In this document: positions 44,247 to 53,246 of the stretch, in pieces
Position numbering within the stretch: the first letter of the stretch is position 1
Layout of the letters: each line of letters begins with the position of its first letter
Source of the DNA: Bog-793 sp963803025
GTDB lineage: Bacteria; Actinomycetota; Acidimicrobiia; Acidimicrobiales; Bog-793
Direction: 5' to 3'
Length of the DNA: 64,000 nucleotides
NCBI GenBank assembly: GCA_963803025.1
Contig: CAWDKZ010000022.1
Location: forward strand, 1-64,000
Translations under genes and position numbers: made by a program
Notes under the pieces: model-generated
What the model saw: the letters and a program-made list of their open reading frames with translations, nothing else
What the model was told of the DNA's origin: nothing
Databases searched by the model: none

Positions 44247-45548
44247 ATGACGCGCGCGGCGCGGCAAGCTCGTGCCCCCGATCAATCGGCTGCCGCCGAC
44301 GGCCCGCTGCGCGTCGCATTCCTCGTCTACCGCGGCAACCCGCGCTGCGGCGGGCAGGGGGTGTACACGCGGCACCTCTCGCGGGCGCTCGCCGCGGCGG
44401 GCCATCGCGTCTCCGTGTTCGCCGGCCAGCCGTACCCGGAACTCGACGAAGGCGTGGACTTCACGCCGCTGGCGAGCCTCGACCTGTACCGGGAGCCGGA
44501 CCCGTTCCGTCGGCCGCGCCTGCGCGAGATCGCCTCGCCGACCGACGCCGTGGAGCTCGCGACGATGTGGACCGGGGGTTTCGGCGAACCGCGCGCCTTC
44601 TCGTGGCGGGCGCGTGCCGCGCTCGCCGGCCGGCGAGGCGACTTCGACGTCGTCCACGACGACCAGGGCCTCGGATCGGGACTGCTCCGCATGCACGAGG
44701 AGGGCTGGCCGATCGTGGCGTCGATCCACCACCCGGTGACCATCGACCGCGCCCTCGACCTCGCGCAGGCGCGTGGGCTCGTGCGGACGCTGTCGCTGCG
44801 CCGGTGGTACGGGTTCGCGGCGATGCAGAGCCGCGTCGCGCGACGACTCCCGCGCATCGTGACCGTGTCGGAGTCGTCGCGGCGCGACATCGCCGCGGAG
44901 ATGGGCGTCGTGCCCGAGAGGATCACGGCCATCCCGCTCGGTGTCGACACGGCGTGCTGGCGTCCGCTGCCGGCGATCCGCCGGGTCCCCGGGCGGATCA
45001 TGACGACGGCGAGCGCCGACGTACCCTTGAAAGGACTCGTCTTCCTGCTCGAGGCGCTGGCGAAGTTGCGCACCGAAAGTGACGACGCGCACCTCGTCGT
45101 GGTCGGACAGCCGCGTGCCGCCGGTCCGGTGGCGGCGGCGATCGAGCGTCTCGGTCTCGAGGCGGCGGTGCGATTCGTCGCCGGGGAGTCCGACGGCCGT
45201 CTCGCCGAGCGGTACGCCGAGGCGTCGGTGGCGGTCGTCCCCTCGCTCTACGAGGGGTTCTCGCTCCCGGCCGTCGAGGCGATGGCGTGCGCCGTCCCGC
45301 TCGTGGCGACGAGCGGCGGGGCGCTGCCCGAAGTCGTCGGTCCCGACGGCGCGGCCGCGCTCGTCGTCCCGCCCGGGGATCCCGGCGCGATCGTCGCGGC
45401 CGTCGGCCGGCTCCTCGCGCAGCCGCCGCTCGCCCGGCGGCTCGGGACCGCGGCGCGCAACCGGGCGCGCGAGCGGTTCAGCTGGGATCGGGTCGCCGCC
45501 GCGACGGCCGACGTGTACCGGGCCGTTCTCGAGGACCGGCCGTGCTGA
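44247..45548 (+). CDS. GT4-family glycosyltransferase
   Basis: GT4 glycosyltransferase of 433 residues. It has VAFLVYRGNPRCGGQGVYTRHLS at the N-terminal Rossmann start, RIVTVSESSRRDI and IPLGVD in the middle, ASADVPLKGL at the donor-domain entry, and the EX7E motif in SLYEGFSLPAVEAMA. ATG 44247 is chosen; an in-frame start at 44181 would overlap the transporter. It opens a tight four-gene stretch with a methyltransferase and a toroid protein, which suggests modification of a glycosylated or prenylated product. It overlaps the methyltransferase by 7 bases. Confidence 0.88.
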   Translation: MTRAARQARAPDQSAAADGPLRVAFLVYRGNPRCGGQGVYTRHLSRALAAAGHRVSVFAGQPYPELDEGVDFTPLASLDLYREPDPFRRPRLREIASPTDAVELATMWTGGFGEPRAFSWRARAALAGRRGDFDVVHDDQGLGSGLLRMHEEGWPIVASIHHPVTIDRALDLAQARGLVRTLSLRRWYGFAAMQSRVARRLPRIVTVSESSRRDIAAEMGVVPERITAIPLGVDTACWRPLPAIRRVPGRIMTTASADVPLKGLVFLLEALAKLRTESDDAHLVVVGQPRAAGPVAAAIERLGLEAAVRFVAGESDGRLAERYAEASVAVVPSLYEGFSLPAVEAMACAVPLVATSGGALPEVVGPDGAAALVVPPGDPGAIVAAVGRLLAQPPLARRLGTAARNRARERFSWDRVAAATADVYRAVLEDRPC

Positions 45549-46255
45549 CCGTCGACCTCGAACGGGCGGCGATCCGGCCGGGGCTGCTCGTGCTCGACCT
45601 CGGCTGTGGGGGCGGTCGCCACACCTTCGCCTGCCTGAAGGCCGGCGCGCACGTCGTCGCGCTCGACGCGGCGCGTTCCGAGATTGACGGTGTCCTCGGG
45701 ATGGTGGCGGCGCTGCACGGCGCGGGCGAGGTGCCGGGCGGCACGCGCCACGGCGGCGTCGTTGCCGACGCGACCCGGCTCCCCTTCGCCGACGCGAGCT
45801 TCGACCGGGTGATCGCGTCCGAGGTGCTCGAGCACCTCGTCGACGACGAGGCGGCGATCGCCGAACTCGCGCGGGTCCTCAAGCGCGGCGGGCTCGCCGC
45901 GCTGAGCGTCCCGGCCGCCGGACCCGAGCGGGCCAACTGGGCGCTATCCGCGGACTACCACCAGGTCGCGGGGGGTCACGTCCGCATCTACCGGCGCCGC
46001 GTGCTCGTCGGTCGGTGCGAGCGGGCCGGGCTGCGGTTCGTGGGTTCGCACCACGCGCACGCGCTGCACTCGCCGTACTGGCTCCTGCGGTGCGCGGTCG
46101 GCATCGGCCGCGATGACCACCCCCTCGTCGCCGCCTACCACCGGCTGCTCGTCTGGGACATCACGCGACGCCCGGCCGTGACGCGCGCCCTGGAGAAGGT
46201 GCTCAACCCGCTCATCGGCAAGAGCCTCGTCGTCTACGTGGAGAAGTCGGCCTGA
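45542..46255 (+). CDS. Class I SAM-dependent methyltransferase
   Basis: Methyltransferase of 237 residues. The SAM-binding motif I is VLDLGCGGGRHTFA (residues 17-30), the acidic motif II ends VVALDAARSEI, motif post-I is DATRLPFADASFDRVIASEVLEHL, and motif III is LARVLKRGGLAAL. The pattern is the Methyltransf_11 (UbiE/COQ5-like) type. The substrate is unknown; the link to GT4 and to the toroid protein argues for a small lipid or glycolipid. GTG 45542 overlaps the GT4 stop and the next gene starts in TGATG. Confidence 0.88.
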   Translation: MLTVDLERAAIRPGLLVLDLGCGGGRHTFACLKAGAHVVALDAARSEIDGVLGMVAALHGAGEVPGGTRHGGVVADATRLPFADASFDRVIASEVLEHLVDDEAAIAELARVLKRGGLAALSVPAAGPERANWALSADYHQVAGGHVRIYRRRVLVGRCERAGLRFVGSHHAHALHSPYWLLRCAVGIGRDDHPLVAAYHRLLVWDITRRPAVTRALEKVLNPLIGKSLVVYVEKSA

Positions 46256-47265
46256 TGGCCGGCGCGCTCGTCGAGGCGACGGATCGCGTCGGCATCTCGC
46301 CGACGGTGGCGACCATCCTCGAGGTCCAGCGGGAGAGCGGCATGGTCCCGTGGTTCCCGGGTGGTCACGCCGACCCGTGGAACCACGTCGAAGCGGTGAT
46401 GGCGCTCGCTGCGGCGGGCGAGCTCGCCGCCGCGGCGCGTGGCTTGGGGTGGCTCGCCCGCGCCCAGCTCCCCGACGGGAGCTGGCACTCCTACTACGCC
46501 TGCGACGGCACCGTCGAGGAGCCGAGGATCGACACGAACGGCGTCGCCTACGTCGCGACCGGTGTCCTCGAGTACCTCCTGGCGAGCGGCGACCTCGGTG
46601 GTGCCGAGGAGCTGTTCGCCGTCGTCGAGCGCGCGCTCGCCTTCGTCCTCGGCCTGATGGGCCCGGCCGGCGACGTCCCGTGGTCCGTCGAGCCCTCCGG
46701 GCGTCCGGCGGACTCCTCGCTGCTCGCGGCGAGCTCGTCGATCTACCAGAGCCTGGGCTCGGGCGTGCGCCTCGCGGCGGCGCTCGGCATCGAGCGTCCC
46801 GCGTGGGTGGAAGCTGCCGCCCGGATCGGGCGGCGCGTCATGGTCCGCGAGTCGCGCTTCGCCGACAACAGCCAGTTCGCGATGGACTGGTACTACCCGG
46901 CGCTCGCCGGGGTCCTCGGCCGTGCTGCGTCCCGGGAGCGTCTCGGCGCACGCCTCGGCGAGTTCGTGCTGCCCGCACGGGGGGTCCTCTGCCGTTCGGA
47001 CCGGCGCTGGGTGACCGCGTCCGAGACCGCCGAGTGCGCCGTCGCGCTCGCCCGCGTCGGCTGGACGGACCGGGCCTCGGCGCTGCTCGCGACGACCGAA
47101 GACCTGCGGTGCGCCGACGGGTCGTACCTGACGGGCCTCGTGCACCCCGAGCGATCGGAGTTCCCGCCCGGCGAGCGCACGACGTACTCCGCGGCGGCGG
47201 TCATCCTCGCCACCGACGTGCTCGCCGGGGGCGTCAGCGCGGCGGTGTTCGACCGTCTCGCCTGA
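46255..47265 (+). CDS. Terpenoid-cyclase/prenyltransferase-like alpha-toroid protein
   Basis: Helical toroid protein of 336 residues related to the prenyltransferase/terpene cyclase alpha-alpha barrel. Repeats of QW-like text include ARAQLPDGSWHSYYACDG near residue 75 and the helical pairs IDTNGVAYVATGVLEYLL and FAMDWYYPALAGVLG. There is no DXDD or DDXXD motif, so it may bind rather than cyclise an isoprenoid; some family members handle sugars. Its ATG overlaps the methyltransferase stop as TGATG, so translation is coupled. The 3' end overlaps the convergent methyltransferase gene by 32 bases. Confidence 0.65.
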   Translation: MAGALVEATDRVGISPTVATILEVQRESGMVPWFPGGHADPWNHVEAVMALAAAGELAAAARGLGWLARAQLPDGSWHSYYACDGTVEEPRIDTNGVAYVATGVLEYLLASGDLGGAEELFAVVERALAFVLGLMGPAGDVPWSVEPSGRPADSSLLAASSSIYQSLGSGVRLAAALGIERPAWVEAAARIGRRVMVRESRFADNSQFAMDWYYPALAGVLGRAASRERLGARLGEFVLPARGVLCRSDRRWVTASETAECAVALARVGWTDRASALLATTEDLRCADGSYLTGLVHPERSEFPPGERTTYSAAAVILATDVLAGGVSAAVFDRLA

Positions 47266-47986
47266 GCGTCGTCGGCTCTTCGTCCCACGGCGCCGGCGTG
47301 CGCACGAGGACGCGCAGGCTGCCGCAGCCCGCGGCCGCGTCCTCGGTGAAACGCGCCGACGCGAGCGCGTCGGCGTAGCACTCGTACGGCGGGCGGCCAC
47401 CCTGCGCCGGGTCGACGAACACGTCGTGGAAGACGAGGAAGCCACCGGGCGCGACGTGACGCGCCCACCCGTGGTAGTCCGCCCAGCAGGTGGCCGCGCC
47501 GTGACCGCCGTCGATGAAGACGAGGACCACCGGCGTCGACCAGTTGGCGGCGACCCGCGCCGAGTCGCCGACGACGGCGACCACGAGATCCTCGGCGTCG
47601 GCGCGTTCGAGCGTGGCGCGGAACCGCCCGAGCGAATCCATCCGACCGGTACGCGGGTCGACGAGCGCGGGGTCGTGATCGGGCCAACCCCGCTGCATCT
47701 CCTCGGAACCACGGTGGTGGTCGACGCTGAACACGACGGCGGGGGACGCGTCCGCGGCGGCGATCGCCGCCGCGAGGAAGAGCGTCGAACGGCCGAGGTA
47801 GGAGCCGATCTCGACGAGCGGCCCGGTGCCGGCCCGCAACGCCCGCCCTGCCACGGCGAAGAGCGCCATCGCCTCTTCGACCGGCAGGAACCCCGCGGTC
47901 GCCCGCGCCTCGGCCAGCAGAGCTTGCGCCCGCGCCGGGGGCGCGTGCCGCTCGCCCCGAGATGGGGGTGGCGGCGCGGCGGTCAT
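47234..47986 (-). CDS. Class I SAM methyltransferase (cephalosporin-hydroxylase/TylF-like)
   Basis: Methyltransferase-fold protein of 250 residues. Motif I is LVEIGSYLGRSTLFLAAAI; VFSVDHHRGSEEMQ follows and VVLVFIDGGHGAATCWADY is the metal-site region of the Methyltransf_24 group, then FLVFHDVF. Such enzymes are usually metal-dependent O-methyltransferases on sugars or natural products. It is convergent with the toroid gene (32-base overlap at the 3' ends) and its ATG overlaps the GDT1-like stop by 4 bases, so it belongs to the minus-strand operon. Confidence 0.8.
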   Translation of the reverse strand: MTAAPPPPSRGERHAPPARAQALLAEARATAGFLPVEEAMALFAVAGRALRAGTGPLVEIGSYLGRSTLFLAAAIAAADASPAVVFSVDHHRGSEEMQRGWPDHDPALVDPRTGRMDSLGRFRATLERADAEDLVVAVVGDSARVAANWSTPVVLVFIDGGHGAATCWADYHGWARHVAPGGFLVFHDVFVDPAQGGRPPYECYADALASARFTEDAAAGCGSLRVLVRTPAPWDEEPTTLRRDGRTPPR

Positions 47987-48627
47987 GCCGTGGCCGCCGC
48001 GACCGCGCTCCAGACGCCGAGGCCGAGCAGGATCACCCCGGAGAGCTTGCGCACGACGTCGAGCGGAACCGCCCGCGTGATCGTCCGGCCGGCGGCGACG
48101 CCGACGCCGCTGATGACGACGAAGGCGAGTGCGGCACCGCAGAAGACGCTCAGCGGGTCGCGCGACTTCGCCGAGAGATTGGCGATCACGACCTGGGTGA
48201 GGTCGCCGAACTCCGCGAGGGCGATCACGAGGAACGTCACCGCGGCGATCCGCCACCGGGAGAGACCGTGTCGCCCGGTCCTGGGCGGCTCGTCGCCGTC
48301 GCCCGGCGCGAGCCGGCGCTCCTCGTCCGATGCGATCTCGCCGCTGCGGCGTTCGACGGCGGAGCCTCGGGCAGAAAAGAGGTACGCCGCGCCGGCGACG
48401 AAGAGTCCGGCGACGATCGCGGCAACAACGCGGTGCGGCGCGAGCGCGAGGAGTCGGCCGGCGACGGCGGCAACGCCGGCCTGGGCGACGAGGCCCGCCG
48501 CCGCACCGCTCCACACCGGGAGCGGACGGTGCCGCGAGGAGAGCACGACGGTGGAGACGAACGTCTTGTCCGGGAGCTCGGCGGGGATCACGACGGCGAA
48601 GGTCGCCGCCGCGAGTCCGAGGTTCAC
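47983..48627 (-). CDS. TMEM165/GDT1-family membrane transporter
   Basis: Membrane protein of 214 residues with two repeated halves of three helices. The family motif E-x-G-D-(K/R)-(T/S) appears as ELPDKTF near residue 17 and EFGDLTQ near residue 140. The family exports or exchanges Mn2+ or Ca2+. The first motif has Pro instead of Gly. The middle loop is hydrophilic and charged. The ATG lies 8 nt from the end of pepN, so it is probably co-transcribed with it. Relevant to metal balance near the Nramp-type gene. Confidence 0.88.
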   Translation of the reverse strand: MNLGLAAATFAVVIPAELPDKTFVSTVVLSSRHRPLPVWSGAAAGLVAQAGVAAVAGRLLALAPHRVVAAIVAGLFVAGAAYLFSARGSAVERRSGEIASDEERRLAPGDGDEPPRTGRHGLSRWRIAAVTFLVIALAEFGDLTQVVIANLSAKSRDPLSVFCGAALAFVVISGVGVAAGRTITRAVPLDVVRKLSGVILLGLGVWSAVAAATA

Positions 48628-48634
48628 CGCGGCG

Positions 48635-51250
48635 TCAGCGGCGCGACAGGAGAGCGCCGAGCGACCCGCTGACCCGTGTCGCGAGACGGACGTTCACCTC
48701 GAGCTGCTCGACGATCTGGTCGAGGAGCCGCTTGCGGCCGCCGGAGAACTGCTCGTCGACGAAGGCGCGCACGGCCGTCGTGTAGACCGGCTCGCCGTCG
48801 GTGTCGAGTTCGGCGAGGCCCGCCATCCCCTCGAGCATGCGGTGGATCGAGTTGTCCGGGTAGCGGTCGGCGAGCTCGCCGAAGTGCGCCGAGATGAACG
48901 CCCAGGTGGCCGGTCCGATCGCCCGTTGGCCGAGCATCATCCCGAGCAGGTACGGCGCGTCCTGGCTGCGGATCTCGTGGCGACAGAGCTCGTGGACCTC
49001 GGCGGCGTAGCCGACGTCCGTGAGGAAGCCGAGGGCGTTGCGGTGGCGGCGCTCGTCGAGGGGAGAGCGCGGACGCCGGGCGCGGGCGACGATCGCGTCG
49101 AATTCCTCCTGGCGGGCGTTCCAGGCGACCGTCGCGAGGACGCCGCTGGCGATGTCGGCGTCGATCTCCCCTTGTCCGCGCTCGTCGGCCGCGAAGAGCT
49201 CGCGCGCCCTTGCGAGCACGTCCTCGTCGCCGCCGAAGGTGCCGAGCGCTGAGATGAGGGTGGCGCGCAGGACCGGCGTCTGCTCGCCCTCGTCCGCGCT
49301 CGCCTCCCATCCGAGGCGAGCGAGCTCCGGTTGCAGCACGGACCGCACGTAACGGGCGACGAGGGCGCGGTCAGACGCCGGCGCGACGAGATCGATGAGC
49401 CGCAACGCCGTCGTCACGACCGACCAGATGTAGGGGTCGTCCTCGCCGGCGAAGTGGCCGACGGCGTCGAGGAACTCCCCGAGCTCGGCGAGGCCGGCGA
49501 GGACCGCGGCCCACAGGTCGCCGATGAGCCCGAGGCGTTCGATCGCATCGAGCGCCTCGAGACGGTTGAGCAGTCCCTCCCGGAGTGCCGGGTCGTGTCG
49601 GACGCGGTAGAAGCCGGTGCCGCCGGCGTTGACGACGACCGGCGACGCGCCGCACGCGAGCCGCAGCGGCGTGTCGGCGAGCAGGACCCGGGTGACCTCG
49701 CCGCGATCGTCCGCGGATGCGGCGAGGACCGGGACGAGCCAGCGCGCGCCCGCCGTGGCATCCGGCGCCGTCGCGGCGGGAAGGTAGGAGAACGGCTCCT
49801 GGCGCAGCTCGATCTCGGCGCCGTCGGCACCGGGCACCCGGGAGGCGCTGACGATCGGGTAGCCGCCCTGGAAGACCCAGGAGTCCATGGCAGCGCGCAG
49901 CGGCACGTCGGGGTTCTCCGCCTCGATCGCGTCCCACAGGTCCGTCGTCTCGGCGTTGTCGAAGGCGTTCGTCGACAGGTAGCGGCGCACGCCGGCGCGG
50001 AACCGGTCGTGGCCGATGTACTGCTCGATCATCCAGAGGACCGCCGGAGCCTTGACGTAGGTGATCGGCACGTCGAACATCGCCGCGGCCTCTTCGGGGG
50101 TGCGGACCGGGAACTCGATGGCGCGCGTGGAGCTCAGCCCGTCGACGAGGCGCGCGTACTCCCGCAGGCGGGCGAAGCCGACGAAGCACTGCCACTCGGG
50201 GTGGAAGTCGTCCTGGCAACGCAACGCCATGAACGTCGCGAAGGCCTCGTTCAGCCACACGCCGTTCCACCAGCGCATCGTGACGAGGTCCCCGAACCAC
50301 ATGTGGGCGAGCTCGTGCTCGATGACCTCGGCGATGCGGCGCATCTCGGGCCGCGCCGTGTCGGCGGGGTCGGCGAGGAGCTCGGCCTCGCGGAAGGTGA
50401 CGCAGCCGAGGTTCTCCATCGCGCCCGACGCGAAGTCCGGGATCGCGACGAGGTCGAGCTTGTCGCCGGGATACGGGAGCGAGAAGTACTCGCGGTAGTA
50501 GCGCAGCGCGTGCGCCGCGACCTCGATCGCGAACGCCGTGAGGTGGCCCTTGCCCGGCGCGGTGACGACGCGCAAGGCGATGCCGTCGACGTCGACGGGA
50601 TCGGTCGCCACCAGGGGGCCGACGACGAAGGCGACGAGGTAGGTCGACATCGGGATCGTGTCGGCGAAGTGGACGCGGCGCGCGCCCGAGGCGAGGTGCT
50701 CGACGGAGGTCTCGGGGCCGTTCGAGACCGCGAGCATCCCCGGGGGGGCGAGGAGCGTCACGCCGAAGACGGCCTTCAGGTCCGGCTCGTCAAAGCACGG
50801 AAACGCCTTGCGGGCGTCGGTCTCCTCGAACTGCGTCGTGGCGATCGTGCGCTCGTTGCCCTCGGCGTCGACGAACTGGCTGCGGTAGAAGCCCTGGAGT
50901 TGGTCGTTGAGGGCGCCCGCGAACCGGCACGCGAGGGTGTAGCGCCCGGGTGGTACCGGCGCGCCGTGCCCGAAGCGCACGAGCGTGTTGGCGACGTCGA
51001 GCGAGGCAGAGAGCGCCGTCGGCACCGTGGTCGCGTCGGCCCCCCAGCCAGGCGTGATCGTCGCCTCGCTGATCGTGAGGCCGTCGGCGTTGAGGACGAT
51101 CTCGTCTAGTTCGTCGAGCACCTCGAGCTCGATTCGCTCGGTGCCTTCGAAGCGGCACGACGAGATGTCGGGGGCGAGCTCGAGGTCGTAGCGCCGTGGC
51201 ACGGCGTTGCGGGGGAGTCGGTAGTCGGACGGATTCTCAGGCGTGGTCAC
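48635..51250 (-). CDS. pepN: Aminopeptidase N (M1 family)
   Basis: Zinc aminopeptidase of 871 residues that removes N-terminal residues from peptides in the cytoplasm. The exopeptidase motif is GAMEN (276-280) and the zinc site HELAH (H312, E313, H316) with the third ligand in NEAF (E335). The C-terminal half is an ERAP1-type helical domain. The start is GTG 51250; TAGCCT on the minus strand lies 9 nt before it. No signal peptide is visible. Divergent from a PfkB kinase gene. Confidence 0.95.
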   Translation of the reverse strand: MTTPENPSDYRLPRNAVPRRYDLELAPDISSCRFEGTERIELEVLDELDEIVLNADGLTISEATITPGWGADATTVPTALSASLDVANTLVRFGHGAPVPPGRYTLACRFAGALNDQLQGFYRSQFVDAEGNERTIATTQFEETDARKAFPCFDEPDLKAVFGVTLLAPPGMLAVSNGPETSVEHLASGARRVHFADTIPMSTYLVAFVVGPLVATDPVDVDGIALRVVTAPGKGHLTAFAIEVAAHALRYYREYFSLPYPGDKLDLVAIPDFASGAMENLGCVTFREAELLADPADTARPEMRRIAEVIEHELAHMWFGDLVTMRWWNGVWLNEAFATFMALRCQDDFHPEWQCFVGFARLREYARLVDGLSSTRAIEFPVRTPEEAAAMFDVPITYVKAPAVLWMIEQYIGHDRFRAGVRRYLSTNAFDNAETTDLWDAIEAENPDVPLRAAMDSWVFQGGYPIVSASRVPGADGAEIELRQEPFSYLPAATAPDATAGARWLVPVLAASADDRGEVTRVLLADTPLRLACGASPVVVNAGGTGFYRVRHDPALREGLLNRLEALDAIERLGLIGDLWAAVLAGLAELGEFLDAVGHFAGEDDPYIWSVVTTALRLIDLVAPASDRALVARYVRSVLQPELARLGWEASADEGEQTPVLRATLISALGTFGGDEDVLARARELFAADERGQGEIDADIASGVLATVAWNARQEEFDAIVARARRPRSPLDERRHRNALGFLTDVGYAAEVHELCRHEIRSQDAPYLLGMMLGQRAIGPATWAFISAHFGELADRYPDNSIHRMLEGMAGLAELDTDGEPVYTTAVRAFVDEQFSGGRKRLLDQIVEQLEVNVRLATRVSGSLGALLSRR

Positions 51251-51259
51251 AGCACGACG

Positions 51260-51265
51260 AGGCTA
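51260..51265 (-). promoter_or_regulatory. Candidate leaderless -10 of pepN
   Basis: TAGCCT on the minus strand ends 9 nt before GTG 51250. Confidence 0.35.
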
Positions 51266-51312
51266 GTCAACGTCGGAAGGCCCGCCACCGAGGCGGGCGA
51301 AGCGGGCGGCAC

Positions 51313-51318
51313 TAGGGT
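51313..51318 (+). promoter_or_regulatory. Candidate leaderless -10 of the PfkB kinase gene
   Basis: TAGGGT lies 6 nt before GTG 51325. Confidence 0.45.
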
Positions 51319-51324
51319 GTCGGC

Positions 51325-52374
51325 GTGACGGGGGAGAACCGGGCGGTCCGAGCGCGTCCGCCTGTCGCGCCGAAGCGTTTCGACGTCGTCTGCGTCGGCA
51401 ACGCGCTGATGGACCACCTGGCGTTCGCCCCGAGCGCGGTCGTCGAGTCGCTCGGACTGCCGCTCGGCGCGATGACACTCGTCGACATCGCGACGACCGA
51501 ACGGATCCGGTCGGTCGTCGGCCAGGGCCGCCAGGTCTCCGGCGGGGCCGTGACGAACAGCGCGGTCGGGGTCGCCTCGCTCGGTGGCCGCCCGGCTTTC
51601 ATCGGCGCGGTGGCGACCGACGACCTCGGCGACCGTTTCACCGCCGACCTCGAAGCGGCGGGCGTGCACGCCGTCTTGCAGCGTTTCGTGGCCGATTCCG
51701 CAGGCGACGAGGCCGCGACCGGGCGGTGCTACGTGATCGTCACACCCGACGCCGAGCGGACGATGGCGACCGCGCTCGGCGTCGGCGGCCGGCTCGACTC
51801 GGCGGGCATCGATGTCGACGTCGTCGGGGACGCCGAGCTCGTCTACTTCGAGGGCTACGTCCTCGACCTGCCCGAAGCGCCCGCACTCGTCGAACGCCTC
51901 CTCGACGCGGCACGCGGCGCCGGCACGGCCGTCGCGCTCGCGCTGTCGGACACGCTCCTTGTCGAACGGCACCGGGGCGTGCTGGAGGACCTGACGGGCG
52001 GACCTGTCGACATCGTGTTCGGCAACGAATCCGAACTCCTCGCCCTGACCCGCCGCGAGGACGTGCCGAGCGCGCTGGGCGCGATCGCGCGTCCAGGGCT
52101 CACCGTGGCGGTCACCCTCGGGGAGAGAGGCGCCATGGTCGGGACGGCGGACGGGCTCGTCGACGTCCCCGCCTGCCCGGTCGACGAGGTCGTCGACCTG
52201 ACCGGTGCCGGAGACCTGTTCGCGGCGGGATTCTGCTTCGGGGTCACCCACGGCTACGGCCCGTCCGGCGCGGCGCGCCTCGGCACGTTGGCGGCGAGCG
52301 AGGTGATCAGCCACCTTGGCGCCCGTCCGGAGTCGTCGCTCGCCGAGCTCGCTCGGGCGCGAGGGATCGCCTAG
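51325..52374 (+). CDS. PfkB-family kinase, adenosine-kinase-like
   Basis: Ribokinase-fold kinase of 349 residues. The N-terminal PfkB signature reads GQGRQVSGGAVTNSAVGVASLGG, and the C-terminal signature DLTGAGDLFAAGFCFGVTHG contains the catalytic Asp and anion hole. The opening VCVGNALMDHLAF and length match adenosine kinase-like members. Given the adenosine deaminase and nucleoside importer nearby, adenosine is a likely substrate, but this is inferred. It has a leaderless-type start. Confidence 0.85.
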   Translation: MTGENRAVRARPPVAPKRFDVVCVGNALMDHLAFAPSAVVESLGLPLGAMTLVDIATTERIRSVVGQGRQVSGGAVTNSAVGVASLGGRPAFIGAVATDDLGDRFTADLEAAGVHAVLQRFVADSAGDEAATGRCYVIVTPDAERTMATALGVGGRLDSAGIDVDVVGDAELVYFEGYVLDLPEAPALVERLLDAARGAGTAVALALSDTLLVERHRGVLEDLTGGPVDIVFGNESELLALTRREDVPSALGAIARPGLTVAVTLGERGAMVGTADGLVDVPACPVDEVVDLTGAGDLFAAGFCFGVTHGYGPSGAARLGTLAASEVISHLGARPESSLAELARARGIA

Positions 52375-52389
52375 CGGCACCGTGCCCGG

Positions 52390-52998
52390 TTAGGTGCTCG
52401 CTTCGGAGTCGTCGACCGGCAGCGACGGGAGTTCCAGGTCGGCGAGGCGCACGAGCGCCGAGGCGACCCAGCGGGCGAGCGGCGCGACCTGGCCGTCGAG
52501 CCTCTCGGGTTCCTCGAGCACGGAGTCGCTCAGCCGGTAGGTGCCCTGGTAGGCGATCTCGATCGCCGAGGTCGCCGATCCCGGCGCGGCGTCGAAGGCC
52601 TGCTCGATGGTGATGCCGCTGCGCTCGAGTGGCTCACCGGCCAGTTCGGGGCGGCTGTCGCCGACCGCGGCAAGCACGACCGCGGCGTCGGGGACGCCGG
52701 CGAGGCGCTGGAGCCGCAGCGTCACCTCGACGACGAGCTCGGGTCGCTCCGCGGCTGGTTCGCCGATCGACCAGCTCCGGTAGGCGCTCTGGCTCCATGT
52801 CGGCCACTCGAGTCCGAGGTCGGCGCGGACGCGTGGCGGATTCTGCTCGCCGGGGAGCGAGAACGAGGTCTCGAAGGCGATGTCGCCGAGGAAGACGTCG
52901 ACCTGGAAGCGTTCCTCGATGGCCTGCTGCTCCAGGAGCGCGCCTTCGAGCGCCTCGCGGAGCGCGCCGATCACGTCGAGGAGGATGTGGTCGATCAC
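52390..52998 (-). CDS. Conserved-looking protein of unknown function
   Basis: Acidic soluble protein of 202 residues with no membrane segment and no family I recognise. The sequence alternates strands and charged turns (RFQVDVFLGDIAFETSFSL, ELVVEVTLRLQRLAG), which would suit a beta-rich fold. Its third codon positions are G/C-rich like its neighbours, and the GTG start is preceded by TAGCCT with an 8-nt gap. It is convergent with the kinase gene (15 nt) and divergent from the importer genes. Confidence 0.65.
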   Translation of the reverse strand: MIDHILLDVIGALREALEGALLEQQAIEERFQVDVFLGDIAFETSFSLPGEQNPPRVRADLGLEWPTWSQSAYRSWSIGEPAAERPELVVEVTLRLQRLAGVPDAAVVLAAVGDSRPELAGEPLERSGITIEQAFDAAPGSATSAIEIAYQGTYRLSDSVLEEPERLDGQVAPLARWVASALVRLADLELPSLPVDDSEAST

Positions 52999-53006
52999 CG
53001 AGTCAG

Positions 53007-53012
53007 AGGCTA
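53007..53012 (-). promoter_or_regulatory. Candidate leaderless -10 of the unknown protein gene
   Basis: TAGCCT on the minus strand lies 8 nt before GTG 52998. On the other strand of this 248-bp region TAGCGT occurs at 53057-53062 and 53097-53102; either could drive the importer genes with a long leader. Confidence 0.4.
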
Positions 53013-53246
53013 TCGGTGCTGGCCGGGTCGGCGCGGACCTTCCCGCGTGGGGCCGTTAGCGTGTTTTCGGCCCGACGACGGCGGCAGGCGAAGTAGTAGC
53101 GTCGCCTTCGTAAATCGGCAGAGCGGTTCGGCATCAGCGACGGGGCGACCAACGGCGGACCGGATGTGACTGCACCTCCGGGCGGGCGAGCGCCCACCAG
53201 TCGCGGCCGACCGGTGCATACGTGAACCCAGCTCTAAGGAGGGCTA

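Noticed and set aside
52999..53246. A possible purine riboswitch before the nucleoside importer
   Set aside because: I could not find the conserved purine riboswitch core or matching stems in this leader.
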